IMG/VR virus record: IMGVR_UViG_3300042350_000515
Location: 1-33,974 of that record
DNA from: a virus
Strand: one strand, 5' to 3'
DNA: 33,974 bases
Positions 6,473 to 14,963 of this stretch are shown one piece after another. Numbering within the stretch: position 1 is the first letter of the stretch; every line of letters begins with the position of its first letter. Both the position numbers and the translations under genes were made by a program. The notes under the pieces are model-generated. The model saw only the letters and a program-made list of their open reading frames with translations, did not search any database and was not told where the DNA came from.

Positions 6473-9400
6473 GTACATCCTCCAATGTTACGGTTCCGTC
6501 TTTAGTCTTGCCAAAATCAAACTTATAATACTTTCCTTCTTCAATATGCATATATGCTTTTGCAAATGATGTTGGAAATACTGTTATTGAGTGCAGGTCT
6601 CTTTTTGTATCTGCTAAAGTCAATGATGCCATTTTCTTGCCTGCTTTGGTAACTCTAGGCTTAAAAGAAACAACAAACATTTCATCATCTTTGTATGGCA
6701 ACTGTTTATATCCTAAAAATTTAACCAGCGCATGGGACGAACTTTTTATTTCATCAGACGGTATGAAAGATACAATCCTGTTATCGTTACAAAGGACCAA
6801 ATAAGAACGACCCGTCTCAATAGCGGTATTTTCATCATCAAATATACCGACAGACCCAGTCTTATCCAAAATTTCAACTCGTGACCATCCTGTTCCCCTC
6901 TTAATAGATTTTACCATACCCATGAATATATAGGAACCCTTTTCTTCAAAATCAACAATGTCCTGAATAAAAGCGTAGTAATGAGAAGGTATAGTAATGT
7001 TAAACTCTGGAAGATTTAAATATTCATATAAGTTTTCTTTAATCTCTTGATCATTTCTAGGATTATCTGGAAATGTTGCTGCACCAATTACACGAAGTGC
7101 CTGAAGTGCACGAGAGTTTACTCCATTGCCCTTTGTGAATGTAAACTCTTCAAGTTCTTTGTAAGACTTAAAAGGTCGTGCCGATATATATCGTTCTGCA
7201 ATCTTATCAGAGATAAACTTGATTGCCGAGAGTCCAAACCGAATACCCTTACCCTCAATTTTAAAATCAATATCCGAATCATTAATGTGAGGTAGTTTAA
7301 TGCTAATCCCCATTCTTTTCGCTTCAATAAGATATTCAGTTCGTGCATCTTTATCCTTTTCATTCTTTAGAAGTGCAAACATAAACTCTAGTGGATAATA
7401 ATACTTTAGCCATGCTGTCCAATATGATAGCGTTGAGTACGCTACTGCATGGGACTTATTAAATGAATACCCTGCGTGAGCCTCAAAGTCATGCCATAGA
7501 TCACGAGCAAGGTTTGGGCTAATAAAACGAGAAGCACCCTCTATAAACTTATCCTTAAATATGTCAAACTCTTTAGCATCTTTTTTCTTTCCAATGATCT
7601 TACGAACCTTGTCAGCCTCAGACATAGACATACCGCCAAGATGTACGCAAGCCTGCATAACCTGCTCTTGGTAAAGAATACAACCATAGGTTTCCTCTGT
7701 AAATTCTTTCACAACTTGATGAATATAGGATATATTCTGACGACCATGTTTACGATCAACATAATCTTTTCCAATTGTATTCATTGCGCCTGGACGAACA
7801 AGAGCATTTGAAGCAGCAAGTTCTGCTAGATTTTTTACACCCATCTTAATTAGTAGGTTTGTGTATGGTGCTGCTTCACACTGGAACACGCCCTTTGTAT
7901 ATCCATCTGACAGCATTTGATAAACATTTTTATCATTCATATCTATTTTAAGAAGGTCAATCTTTTTACCGTCACGCTCTTTAATTATGTTAATGGTGTC
8001 TTTTAGAACAGACAAAGTCTTTAGTCCTAATGCATCTATTTTAATAAGGCCAACCTTTTCAGCCTCTTCCATATCAATACCGACCACTGGTATGCGATCA
8101 TCAGATCCAGGAGAAGAACGAGTTTCCAACGGCGCATACCTAAAAATTGGATCCTTACTAGTAACCACACCAGCAGCATGAATACCAGTTCCCCTAATAC
8201 GGCCACGAAGTTGTTCACCATATTCTTCTACCTCTGGATATTTTTCACGAAACTCTAATGTTGATTTTGATGTACAGTAATCATCCCACGAATCTACTGT
8301 CTTTAGAACCTTGTTTACATCTGACAAAGGAATGTTTAGAACTCTGGCAACGTCTCTAACAATTCCTTTACCAGTAAACTGAAGGAATGTTGCAATAGAT
8401 GCTACATGTCGGTACTGTCTTACAAGATAGTCTTTAACCTCTTCACGCCTAGTGTCCTGAATATCTGTGTCAATATCTGGAAAGTCATTACGGTCTGGGT
8501 TAATAAATCGGAAGAACAATAGGTTGTGCTGAATTGGATCTATATCTGTAATTCCAAGGGCATAGCAAACTAAGGACCCAGCAGATGACCCACGACCAGG
8601 TCCAACTAGAATCTCTTCCTTCTTTGCCCAGTTAATCATGTTGCTAACAACCAAGAAGTACGGAGCAAACTTTTTATCCTTGATAATTTCTAACTCTTCG
8701 TTAAGCCTGTCTATATACTGCTTGCTTTCAGACAACCCTCTTGCTGTCAAACCTTCCAAAGCAATCTTTGCAAGTTCCTTATCTGGACTCTTGTACTGAA
8801 CTGGCAGCAAGTTTAAGCCTTCTTGAATTTCATAGTCTTCTACAGTGTCTGCAAGCGATAATGTGTTTGTGTATATATCTTCTCTATCAATACCCTGGGA
8901 TTTCATGGCTGCCTTCATCTCTTCATAAGAAAGCAAATGAATATCAAACTTATTAAATGTTATCTCTCTATCTTTACCATAAAGCAAGTCTAGCCTGTCC
9001 ATCATATTAGAACACTTTGCCGACTTAGCATAAGAAACATCTTTAGAGAGTTTGGCATGGGTATTCATAATTAGTTTAAATTCTTGAATTTCTTTTTGCC
9101 CTGGATGAGAATGGTGGCAGTCTGGAGTAACAATAGCCTTAATGTTAAACTCATCTGCTAAATCCAAAAGGTATTTATTTATGTGGGCTTCGTTGTGTGG
9201 CATAACCTCAATATAATAATCACTGCCGAAGTTATCTTTAAACCAACTAATATACTTCTTAGCGAGTGCAAATTCTTCTTCTTCTAAAGCCTTTACCAGC
9301 ACACTGCTTGGGCATGCAGAAGAAACAATAATTCCTTCTTTATATTTTTCTAATATCTTAAAATCAAACCTAGGCTTTTTAAAGAAGCCATCAGTCCATG

Positions 9401-9737
9401 CTATTTCGCTTATCTTATTTAGATTTTCTAAACCAATTTTATTCTTGGCTAGAAGGATAATGTGATTATAGACAAGATCTTGTTGACCTTCTCTTTCATT
9501 CTTATCACGCTTATCGGATATATCAGAACACATATATCCTTCTAGCCCAAGAATAGGCTTAATGCCCTTTGCTTTTGCAACTCGGTACAGTTCCCGATGC
9601 CCAGACAATGTTCCGTGATCTGTGATAGCCAATGCTGGCATACCAAGTTCAACTGCTCGGTCTACTAATTCTTCTGGAGTAGCAATCCCGTCAAAAAGAC
9701 TAAAGTGGGTATGGACATGTAAGCCTACGTAGTTCAT
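6462..9737 (-). CDS. dnaE: DNA polymerase III alpha subunit (C-family)
   Basis: A 1091-residue replicative polymerase. It has an N-terminal PHP domain (about 1-210) with intact-looking metal ligands: HVHTH at 7-11, Asp16, TDHG at 39-42, Glu66, His92, Cys142 and a CHH near 204-206. The palm domain follows, with FPDIDTD near 418-424 holding two catalytic Asp residues, and GRGSSAGS upstream near 378-385. Helix-hairpin-helix and OB-fold-like parts lie in the C-terminal third (for example YIFMGMVKSI and the closing MASLTLADT region). Length matches bacterial DnaE. It follows the SSB gene after a single base. No separate proofreading exonuclease gene is seen in the window, so the PHP domain may proofread; that is inference. 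Confidence 0.95.
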   Translation of the reverse strand: MNYVGLHVHTHFSLFDGIATPEELVDRAVELGMPALAITDHGTLSGHRELYRVAKAKGIKPILGLEGYMCSDISDKRDKNEREGQQDLVYNHIILLAKNKIGLENLNKISEIAWTDGFFKKPRFDFKILEKYKEGIIVSSACPSSVLVKALEEEEFALAKKYISWFKDNFGSDYYIEVMPHNEAHINKYLLDLADEFNIKAIVTPDCHHSHPGQKEIQEFKLIMNTHAKLSKDVSYAKSAKCSNMMDRLDLLYGKDREITFNKFDIHLLSYEEMKAAMKSQGIDREDIYTNTLSLADTVEDYEIQEGLNLLPVQYKSPDKELAKIALEGLTARGLSESKQYIDRLNEELEIIKDKKFAPYFLVVSNMINWAKKEEILVGPGRGSSAGSLVCYALGITDIDPIQHNLLFFRFINPDRNDFPDIDTDIQDTRREEVKDYLVRQYRHVASIATFLQFTGKGIVRDVARVLNIPLSDVNKVLKTVDSWDDYCTSKSTLEFREKYPEVEEYGEQLRGRIRGTGIHAAGVVTSKDPIFRYAPLETRSSPGSDDRIPVVGIDMEEAEKVGLIKIDALGLKTLSVLKDTINIIKERDGKKIDLLKIDMNDKNVYQMLSDGYTKGVFQCEAAPYTNLLIKMGVKNLAELAASNALVRPGAMNTIGKDYVDRKHGRQNISYIHQVVKEFTEETYGCILYQEQVMQACVHLGGMSMSEADKVRKIIGKKKDAKEFDIFKDKFIEGASRFISPNLARDLWHDFEAHAGYSFNKSHAVAYSTLSYWTAWLKYYYPLEFMFALLKNEKDKDARTEYLIEAKRMGISIKLPHINDSDIDFKIEGKGIRFGLSAIKFISDKIAERYISARPFKSYKELEEFTFTKGNGVNSRALQALRVIGAATFPDNPRNDQEIKENLYEYLNLPEFNITIPSHYYAFIQDIVDFEEKGSYIFMGMVKSIKRGTGWSRVEILDKTGSVGIFDDENTAIETGRSYLVLCNDNRIVSFIPSDEIKSSSHALVKFLGYKQLPYKDDEMFVVSFKPRVTKAGKKMASLTLADTKRDLHSITVFPTSFAKAYMHIEEGKYYKFDFGKTKDGTVTLEDVHVS

Positions 9738-9738
9738 C

Positions 9739-10395
9739 TTACCAATCAGTGTTGGTAGACGAAGTTACTGACGGACCATCAAAGCCCAAGTAGAACGCTT
9801 CTTGTTCTGCGTAAGGAACCTTCTTAAGTGCTGACTCCAAAGGATATGGCTCGATACCCTTCCAGTCAAATGGTTCCTTGTCTGGTGCTGATGGAATAAG
9901 TGTATAGTTTGTTTCAGTTCCCTGGCCGTTACGCTTCAACTTCCAAACTACATTTGAGATGCTTCCTGTTTCTAGGGCATACTCACGAATTGTATTAAAT
10001 GATGATTGCTTGCTGATACCCATTGACCAGATAGCAACATACGGTGCCTCAATGCCGTCGTCGACTAGGACATTGCAATAAAAGCGAAGACGGCCACGCC
10101 ATCCAGCCTTTGGATCTTTACGGTGCATTTCTTCAGCCCAGTCACGGCCTTCTGATTCCATAGTATCTACAGCACGACGCTTATAGTCTTTTGGATTAAC
10201 ATGTTCTTTGACAACAAGAGCAAGTCCACGGCTATCGTTATAGTTAGCAGAGTCCTCATCTAGTTCTTCAATGAAACGGATTTTTACTGACTGACCATCA
10301 GCAAGTTTTAGCCACTTGATCTTTGGTCCGTCGTTTTCATATTTTGGCTTATCGAGCAGGGCATTGATATTTTTTAGTCCCTTAATAACGCTCAT
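9739..10395 (-). CDS. Probable single-stranded DNA-binding protein
   Basis: A 218-residue protein between the primase and polymerase genes. It begins with a short helical lead (SVIKGLKNINALLDK), followed by a beta-rich domain with DGQSVKIRFIEEL and a long strand-rich core (GWRGRLRFYCNVLV, APYVAIWSMG, VVWKLKRNG, NYTLIPSAP). The tail ends with TSSTNTDW. The order 'short lead, KWLKLADGQ, OB-like core' is typical of phage single-strand binding proteins of a gp32-like kind, although no zinc-binding set is present. The strong ribosome site AAGGAGAAAA fits a protein needed in large amounts. The call rests on this fold impression and on context; DNA binding is not proven by a motif. Confidence 0.7.
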   Translation of the reverse strand: MSVIKGLKNINALLDKPKYENDGPKIKWLKLADGQSVKIRFIEELDEDSANYNDSRGLALVVKEHVNPKDYKRRAVDTMESEGRDWAEEMHRKDPKAGWRGRLRFYCNVLVDDGIEAPYVAIWSMGISKQSSFNTIREYALETGSISNVVWKLKRNGQGTETNYTLIPSAPDKEPFDWKGIEPYPLESALKKVPYAEQEAFYLGFDGPSVTSSTNTDW

Positions 10396-10419
10396 AGTTT
10401 TCTCCTTTGTGTGTTTGTA

Positions 10420-11364
10420 TTAGTTTAGCATAGACTCTATAGATTTGTCAAATGAAAAGTCTAAATCTTTTATTTCACTGTCAGCCATATCGCCTATATC
10501 CTTGTATTGTTTATTTAGTTTAACTATAGAAACACGAGAGCCAAGTTTTTCAATTATCCTGTCTTTCATGTTTCCACCTGCCTCATCATTATCAGCAATA
10601 ACAATAATGTTATTGAAATACTTTTGAAGCAATTCTATTTGTTTGCTAGACACATTTGCACCTAGTGTTGCCACAGCAGGCATGCCTAACTGGTCTAACC
10701 TGATAGCGTCAAATGATGACTCCACAACATATACTCTATCAGATTTCTTTACACGATGCAAGTTAAAAAGGGTTTTGCTTTTTGGCAAGCCTGGAGTATT
10801 CTTAAAATCTTTACCTTCAACTGATCTACCAACAAATCCCAAGGGGATTCCTTCTGGGCTATGAACTGGAACAGTAACCATGTCTTGTTTATCAGAATAT
10901 CCCAATGAGAACTTAGAAAATGATGAAGGATATATTTTTCTATATGAAAAATAGTTTTTTGGTCTTTCAGAAGCAACAAGGTTGTTGTGTAATCTTTTAA
11001 TAATTAGTTCATCAAAAGACTTATACTTTTCTTCTTCAACTAATGCACGATCAATATCTATAGCAAGATTACTCTGCTTTTCTTTGCTCTTGATAAACCT
11101 GGCAGCCTCAAAATACGATCTTCCAGATGTATGCATTACAAGTTCTATTAGGTCTGCTGATTTTTGACATGAAAAACAAAAGAACATTCCGCTACTTTTT
11201 TGAACTTCTCCTGCTGGTGTTCTATGATTATTATGAAATGGACAAAATATTATAAAGTCTGCATCTAACTCTGATTCAACTGTTACGCCTGATCCCGTAA
11301 GGACTCTCTTGACTTGTTCTGCGGTATATTGATTGGATTGGTTCCGTCTACTCCTGCTATCCAT
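10420..11364 (-). CDS. DnaG-type DNA primase (CHC2 zinc finger and TOPRIM)
   Basis: A 314-residue primase that makes RNA primers at the fork. The N-terminal zinc-binding domain has Cys41/His44 (CPFH) and Cys63/Cys66 (CFSC). A middle part (residues about 110-190, KNYFSYRKIYPSS ... VPVHSPEGIPLGFVGRS) resembles the DnaG/Toprim_N region. The TOPRIM domain has Glu215 (VYVVESSFDAI) and Asp258/Asp260 (VIADNDEAGG). It is shorter than bacterial DnaG (about 600) because the helicase-binding C-terminal domain is missing, as is common in phages. AAAGGAAGAG precedes the ATG. Its 5' end overlaps the upstream small gene by 82 nt, the longest overlap in the window. Confidence 0.92.
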   Translation of the reverse strand: MDSRSRRNQSNQYTAEQVKRVLTGSGVTVESELDADFIIFCPFHNNHRTPAGEVQKSSGMFFCFSCQKSADLIELVMHTSGRSYFEAARFIKSKEKQSNLAIDIDRALVEEEKYKSFDELIIKRLHNNLVASERPKNYFSYRKIYPSSFSKFSLGYSDKQDMVTVPVHSPEGIPLGFVGRSVEGKDFKNTPGLPKSKTLFNLHRVKKSDRVYVVESSFDAIRLDQLGMPAVATLGANVSSKQIELLQKYFNNIIVIADNDEAGGNMKDRIIEKLGSRVSIVKLNKQYKDIGDMADSEIKDLDFSFDKSIESMLN

Positions 11365-11636
11365 TCGCTCTTCCTTTTCCCTGCGTAAACTCCGTGTATA
11401 GATAATTCAAACTCAAAAAATCCTTTTATCTCATTATACCTTATTGTGAAGTCTGGGTCAATATCAAATCTTGGAACATATCCACTCAGCCTCATTTCTG
11501 ATACTAGCAATCTTATATATTCTATCTTTAATCTTCCTATTAAAGCCTCGTCCTGAATAACCCCATCAATATAAAACTTCCTCAAAGACTTATGATGATA
11601 AAAGTCTGGTGGTATGTTTTCCTTATTTTTTGGCAT
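11283..11636 (-). CDS. Hypothetical protein between helicase and primase
   Basis: A 117-residue protein I do not recognise. It starts MPKNKENIPPDFYHHKSLR, has a helical middle (DEALIGRLKIEYIRLLVSEM), then alternating strands (PDFTIRYNEIKGFFEFELSI) and a polar tail. The reading frame is well separated from the helicase stop (12 nt) and its last 82 nt overlap the primase start. A -10-like TATAAT ends five bases before the ATG, and no convincing ribosome site is present. A role with primase or helicase, for example as a loader or adaptor, would fit the position, but nothing in the sequence shows it. Confidence 0.68.
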   Translation of the reverse strand: MPKNKENIPPDFYHHKSLRKFYIDGVIQDEALIGRLKIEYIRLLVSEMRLSGYVPRFDIDPDFTIRYNEIKGFFEFELSIHGVYAGKRKSEWIAGVDGTNPINIPQNKSRESLRDQA

Positions 11637-11641
11637 ACCAT

Positions 11642-11649
11642 ATTATACC
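11642..11649 (-). promoter_or_regulatory. Possible -10 element giving a leaderless mRNA
   Basis: The minus strand reads GGTATAAT, with TATAAT at 11647-11642 ending 5 nt before the ATG at 11636. A transcript started 6-7 nt downstream would begin at or near the A of the ATG. There is no recognisable -35 and only a poorly spaced AGG as a ribosome site. The match is short and the region AT-rich. Confidence 0.4.
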
Positions 11650-12869
11650 TACTTATCTTCAAAATCTTTGTACCTATAGTAGCCTTTGTCAAAATCACAC
11701 TGAACTAGGAAATCTCCCATAAAGCCATTTCTATTCTTTCTAAAAGCACACTCAATAATATCACTGTTTGTACCTCGCCCAAGGGCTAAGACCCAGTCAG
11801 CATCATACGCAATCTGCCTAGACCACGCTGTTTGACCCAGTGTTGGGACTGTAGACAAATCGTTTACATCGTCAGGTGTAGCAGAGGAGATAGCAATAAT
11901 AGGAACCTCTTCGCCAATAGCCATGAGTTTGAGTTCTCTTGAAAGGTTCTTCATTCGTACCGTTTCATTATCTGACTTCTGATTAGGAGCCATTAACTGA
12001 AGGTAATCAACGATTACAAAGTCTGGCTTATACTGATCGATCTTTCCACGAAGGACTGATGGATTAATTTCTCCACCCTGATCGTTTGAGATAATATGAA
12101 ACTCTGGCTTACCCTGTAGATTTTTAGCATGCCAATCTTTAAGCATTTCTAACTCTACTTCTCCGTTGCTTAACTTTCTATGTGACCAACGACCCTCGCC
12201 CATAATCGTAAAGACACGATTACGGACCTCTGTCTCGCTCATCTCAAGACTTATGACTAGTGGGCTACGACCCTGTTTCCAGGCCTGTACAGCGAAATAG
12301 AGAGCCAACCACGACTTTCCGATACCTGGATATGCTAAGAAGACTCCCAACTGCCCTGGCATGATTCCAGAGGGTAGGTAGTTATCAAATCCTGGCAGGC
12401 CAGTCTTTATACCAATATGACCTAATGCTTGTTGTTTCTTGACATTTTCAAAATATGCGATAGCAGACTCTAGGTCAGTAACATCAATATCACGGATAGC
12501 AGCAGTGTTCTTTTTTAACTCTGAGGTCTGTGTTATTAGATTTTCTAAAGCCTTGTTACCCTCACCCTGCTGAACATCACTAGCAGCAGATCTTAAAATA
12601 TCTTTTAGGCTATCTCTTAAATATTCTCCCTGAAGTTCATCAAGATGGTGCTTGGTTGCACCCACCCCTGGAACTGGGTCAAAGTCTCTGAACTTTTCAC
12701 TAACTAAGTCAACTGGCGGTAGCGATGAGTTGTTTTCAAAATAAAGCCTGATGAAGTTCCAAATGTCTGCATGTGTTCTAAGAAGATTTTCTACATTGGC
12801 CTGAAGAAGAACATGTATTTGTTTATCTTGCAATACAGCAGTTATTAGTTTTGACTCTGTGCTATTCAC
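11649..12869 (-). CDS. DnaB-like replicative helicase
   Basis: A 406-residue RecA-fold helicase of the DnaB family, the 5'-3' unwinding motor at the fork. Motif H1 is AYPGIGKSW at residues 179-187 (Lys185), followed by VISLEMSETEVRNR (the H1a segment with Glu209). Motif H2 is FVIVDYLQLM with Asp288, and RKNRNG near the C-terminus is the expected arginine-finger region. Residues 1-110 are a helical N-terminal domain as in DnaB. It starts with a GTG inside the end of the upstream gene (8 nt overlap, AAGGAG ribosome site). With primase, SSB and polymerase downstream it makes a full phage fork set; a separate loader is not obvious. Confidence 0.92.
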   Translation of the reverse strand: MNSTESKLITAVLQDKQIHVLLQANVENLLRTHADIWNFIRLYFENNSSLPPVDLVSEKFRDFDPVPGVGATKHHLDELQGEYLRDSLKDILRSAASDVQQGEGNKALENLITQTSELKKNTAAIRDIDVTDLESAIAYFENVKKQQALGHIGIKTGLPGFDNYLPSGIMPGQLGVFLAYPGIGKSWLALYFAVQAWKQGRSPLVISLEMSETEVRNRVFTIMGEGRWSHRKLSNGEVELEMLKDWHAKNLQGKPEFHIISNDQGGEINPSVLRGKIDQYKPDFVIVDYLQLMAPNQKSDNETVRMKNLSRELKLMAIGEEVPIIAISSATPDDVNDLSTVPTLGQTAWSRQIAYDADWVLALGRGTNSDIIECAFRKNRNGFMGDFLVQCDFDKGYYRYKDFEDK

Positions 12870-13170
12870 TTAACCACTCCTTTGCCATTATCCTACGCTC
12901 TGCTCTTTCTGCATCGTCCCGCTCTTTGTCTAATTTTATTTGAAGTATTTTTTCTGCGTTGTATGCAAAATAATTCCAAGAAGGGGAATGAGCGATGCCA
13001 AAATAATAATTTAGTAAATCATAGCAACCGATCATTCCGTAAGACTCAATAAGTGCATCAGCAGCCCACTGCTCTACATTAAGATTAAGAGACGGTTTTT
13101 GCTCATATCGCTGTGTGTGCAACTTACCATAACGACTAAGCAAAGCCATACGGTCTTTGCGTTCAGCCAT
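12862..13170 (-). CDS. Small protein upstream of the helicase
   Basis: A 102-residue, mostly helical, charged protein that I do not recognise. It contains a tryptophan/tyrosine-rich middle (EQWAADALIESYGMIGCYDLL, then YYFGIAHSPSWNYF) and a long charged C-terminal helix (KLDKERDDAERAERRIMAKEW). It overlaps the upstream stop as TAATG and the helicase start by 8 nt. Tight coupling to the helicase gene makes a loader or regulator of the helicase an attractive guess, but no loader motif is seen. Confidence 0.65.
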   Translation of the reverse strand: MAERKDRMALLSRYGKLHTQRYEQKPSLNLNVEQWAADALIESYGMIGCYDLLNYYFGIAHSPSWNYFAYNAEKILQIKLDKERDDAERAERRIMAKEWLSE

Positions 13171-13379
13171 TACTTTGCTTCTGCTTCAGTCTGTGCTTCT
13201 AGAATTTTTGCTGTAAGTTTATCTTCAACAAACTTATAAACACGCTCAAAAGCCTGATCTGTATTTTCGCCATCTCGCTTTGAGTCAGTTACGCCAAGGT
13301 CTAACCTTAGTGATTGAAAGTTGCCTAGATTTAAAGTGTATCCTAGAGTTACGGACACCTTAGTTGGTTCATTTTCCAT
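13170..13379 (-). CDS. Hypothetical small protein
   Basis: A 69-residue protein with a strand-rich N-terminal half (TKVSVTLGYTLNLGNFQSLRLDLGV) followed by one long helix (NTDQAFERVYKFVEDKLTAKILEAQTEAEAK). The ribosome site is AAGGG, 8 nt before the ATG, and it ends in a TAATG overlap with the next gene. The beta-then-helix layout is like small phage proteins that sit beside replication genes, but I know of no role. No cysteines or catalytic residues stand out. Confidence 0.68.
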   Translation of the reverse strand: MENEPTKVSVTLGYTLNLGNFQSLRLDLGVTDSKRDGENTDQAFERVYKFVEDKLTAKILEAQTEAEAK

Positions 13380-13393
13380 TCTTATACCCTTCG

Positions 13394-13936
13394 CTAAATA
13401 GACTCACTCCATACAGGAATGAATCGTCCATCTTCTGTTTTCGTATATGTAAGTATACCATCGCCCATTCTTCGTGTCAACTCAGCCTTGCTGGGCGTAA
13501 TATCATTTGTAATTAATCCATCTTTTCTTGGTCTACCAATATGGTATGTAGCCAGTATATCACGAATCTCTTTTACTTGCGATTCAGAGTAATATGATCT
13601 AACACGAAAACCTCTTGCTCCGCCTTTTTGAGATCCTTTTGGAAATGGAATAATTCCTCTACGCATAAGAGACGGCATATATTTTTTATGACGATTAACT
13701 AGATTAGCAGTCTCTCCAACTGTGTATGCTCGTTCTCTATTTTTTTTAAAATCATTAATTAAACAACTTTCAATCCTATCTTTATTTATATTATAAACAG
13801 ACATTATCCCATTAGACTTATTTAAATGATGTATTCTAACAAGGTCCCCGTTTAAAAACCAAACCTTTTTATTCCCTGAAATTACAGGGAGGACATTGTA
13901 ACCTTCGCTCTCAATTGTTCCCTTTTTAACAGCCAC
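13394..13936 (-). CDS. MerR-like DNA-binding protein
   Basis: A 180-residue basic protein. The centre (residues about 70-130) holds a winged-helix pattern of the MerR/excisionase kind: AYTVGETANLVNRH as helix 1-turn-helix 2, KYMPSLMRRGIIPFP as the recognition/wing part, then RSYYSESQVKEIRDI as the 'Y-x-x-x-Q/V' helix. It is followed by HIGRPRKDG, an AT-hook-like GRP core. The N-terminal 65 residues are beta-rich (NKKVWFLNGDLVRIHHL). It sits at the head of the replication genes, so control of the early operon is plausible. It starts at GTG with AGGAGG close upstream, 55 nt inside the previous gene. An 18-bp inverted repeat lies within its first codons. Confidence 0.75.
   Translation of the reverse strand: MAVKKGTIESEGYNVLPVISGNKKVWFLNGDLVRIHHLNKSNGIMSVYNINKDRIESCLINDFKKNRERAYTVGETANLVNRHKKYMPSLMRRGIIPFPKGSQKGGARGFRVRSYYSESQVKEIRDILATYHIGRPRKDGLITNDITPSKAELTRRMGDGILTYTKTEDGRFIPVWSESI
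13873..13890. repeat. 18-bp inverted repeat in the start of the MerR-like gene
   Basis: TCCCTG-AAATTA-CAGGGA has perfect 6-bp arms around an AT centre. It lies over codons 16-22 of the MerR-like gene. It could be an operator, but it is inside coding sequence and is the only copy I see, so chance is not excluded. It lacks a T run and is not a terminator. Confidence 0.3.
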
Positions 13937-14073
13937 ATGCCCTCCTGTGAATTACTAGGCGGATGAAAAAATGTTCTCGATCCGCAAGACATACAATATA
14001 GTTCTAAGTTATTTATTTGTGAATATTGCCTATCGACAAACATTCTTCCTTTACATCTTTTACAATAAATCAT
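13882..14073 (-). CDS. Small zinc-ribbon protein
   Basis: A 63-residue protein with Cys4/Cys7 (CKRC) and Cys27/Cys30 (CMSC) separated by a strand-rich 19 residues, the layout of a zinc ribbon. A C-terminal tail (MWLLKREQLRAKVTMSSL) lies in the 55 nt overlap with the MerR-like gene. Its ATG overlaps the stop of the last tail gene (TAATG). It marks the junction between tail and replication genes. A role in transcription or DNA binding is possible, not shown. Confidence 0.65.
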   Translation of the reverse strand: MIYCKRCKGRMFVDRQYSQINNLELYCMSCGSRTFFHPPSNSQEGMWLLKREQLRAKVTMSSL

Positions 14074-14516
14074 TAATTAGGAATTCCCACTATCAATAAG
14101 TTAACACCGACAGTAGTATCTCCGCCAACATTAAACTTTACAACTCCTTCAATCTTCGATGTTGAAATACTTAATAGGGTAACCGTAACATCTTTTCCAG
14201 CATCTGTATTTCCAATATTAATTGGAGTTGCAGTAACAACTGGAGGAAACTTAAACTCGCTTGGCAAACTATATGAAAATGATTGGGTAGATCCTGCTGT
14301 TTGAGATGAGCCAGAAGTTACTTGAACGTAGCCCCCTATAATTCTTGCCTCAGACGTTTTTACGCTCTGCTTGCCAGAGTTTGGGGTGTCTACCGTAACA
14401 TACTTATATATTGATGTAGACGCTTGACTGGAAAGATCATTGAGTGCCTTAACTATCTGATAAAGATATGTTACATCTAAAGGCTGCCCCCGTTCGGGTA
14501 AAGGTAATATTGCCAT
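14073..14516 (-). CDS. Tail-tip or fibre-associated protein, putative
   Basis: A 147-residue protein. Residues 1-30 (LPERGQPLDVTYLYQIVKALNDLS) look like a short helical attachment piece. Residues about 75-147 form a beta-rich domain: YSLPSEFKFPPVVTATPIN, then strands with GKDVTVTLLSIS, then VGVNLLIVGIPN. The 'F-PPVV.A...N' and closing 'VxVNxxxxG' resemble the small beta domains found on phage fibres (H-type lectin-like), which could bind host surface sugars. That is a fold guess. No ribosome site precedes the ATG; an extended -10 (TGGTATAAT) ends 6 nt upstream, suggesting a leaderless transcript. It is the last gene of the tail block. Confidence 0.6.
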   Translation of the reverse strand: MAILPLPERGQPLDVTYLYQIVKALNDLSSQASTSIYKYVTVDTPNSGKQSVKTSEARIIGGYVQVTSGSSQTAGSTQSFSYSLPSEFKFPPVVTATPINIGNTDAGKDVTVTLLSISTSKIEGVVKFNVGGDTTVGVNLLIVGIPN

Positions 14517-14522
14517 AATATA

Positions 14523-14531
14523 ATTATACCA
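14523..14531 (-). promoter_or_regulatory. Extended -10 promoter, probable leaderless start
   Basis: The minus strand reads TGGTATAAT, a full extended -10 (TG-n-TATAAT). It overlaps the stop codon of the upstream gene and ends 6 nt before the ATG at 14516. No -35 match and no ribosome site are present. Transcription would start at or next to the ATG. Confidence 0.45.
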
Positions 14532-14961
14532 GACTGACTATTCCAGAATCATATATTTTTAAATCAGGATTTAAAGATGGGTTAACGGATGATGCCTGAA
14601 CAACAACACGCACAGATGTAGTTCCAGTTTTAATAAACGAATAATTTGAAGATCCTGTAGAAGCCCTAAATGTTGGAACAGAAGAGTCAAAGCCTATAAA
14701 AACATCATAGAGTATTTGAGTTGATATTTCTCCAGCAGACCAGTTAACCATTATTGTGTTTCCAACAACATTTATATCTCCAACACCAAGAAGAACTTCT
14801 CCAGATTCAGCAACAAATATTTGAGAATATGCAGACTTTCTATTTTTATCATCTGATATTATCCTAAATCTTAAAACAACAGAATTGTTTTCAGTAACCT
14901 TTCCCAAAGAATCTTTTTTAATAATAACATTTTTTATTCCTTTATCTGGAGTTTTACTCAT
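14524..14961 (-). CDS. Putative tail-tip protein with a beta-sandwich (Fn3-like) domain
   Basis: A 145-residue protein that is nearly all beta: VVLRFRIISDDKNRKSAYSQIF, then NVVGNTIMVNWSA, ILYDVFIGF, SFIKTGTTSVRVVVQA. The spacing of strands and the Trp in MVNWS look like a fibronectin type III or similar immunoglobulin-like fold. Such domains are common on phage tail tips and help weak binding to cell surfaces. It lies 2 nt after the previous tail gene. I do not recognise a specific family; the assignment rests on strand pattern and location. Confidence 0.55.
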   Translation of the reverse strand: MSKTPDKGIKNVIIKKDSLGKVTENNSVVLRFRIISDDKNRKSAYSQIFVAESGEVLLGVGDINVVGNTIMVNWSAGEISTQILYDVFIGFDSSVPTFRASTGSSNYSFIKTGTTSVRVVVQASSVNPSLNPDLKIYDSGIVSLV

Positions 14962-14963
14962 GG

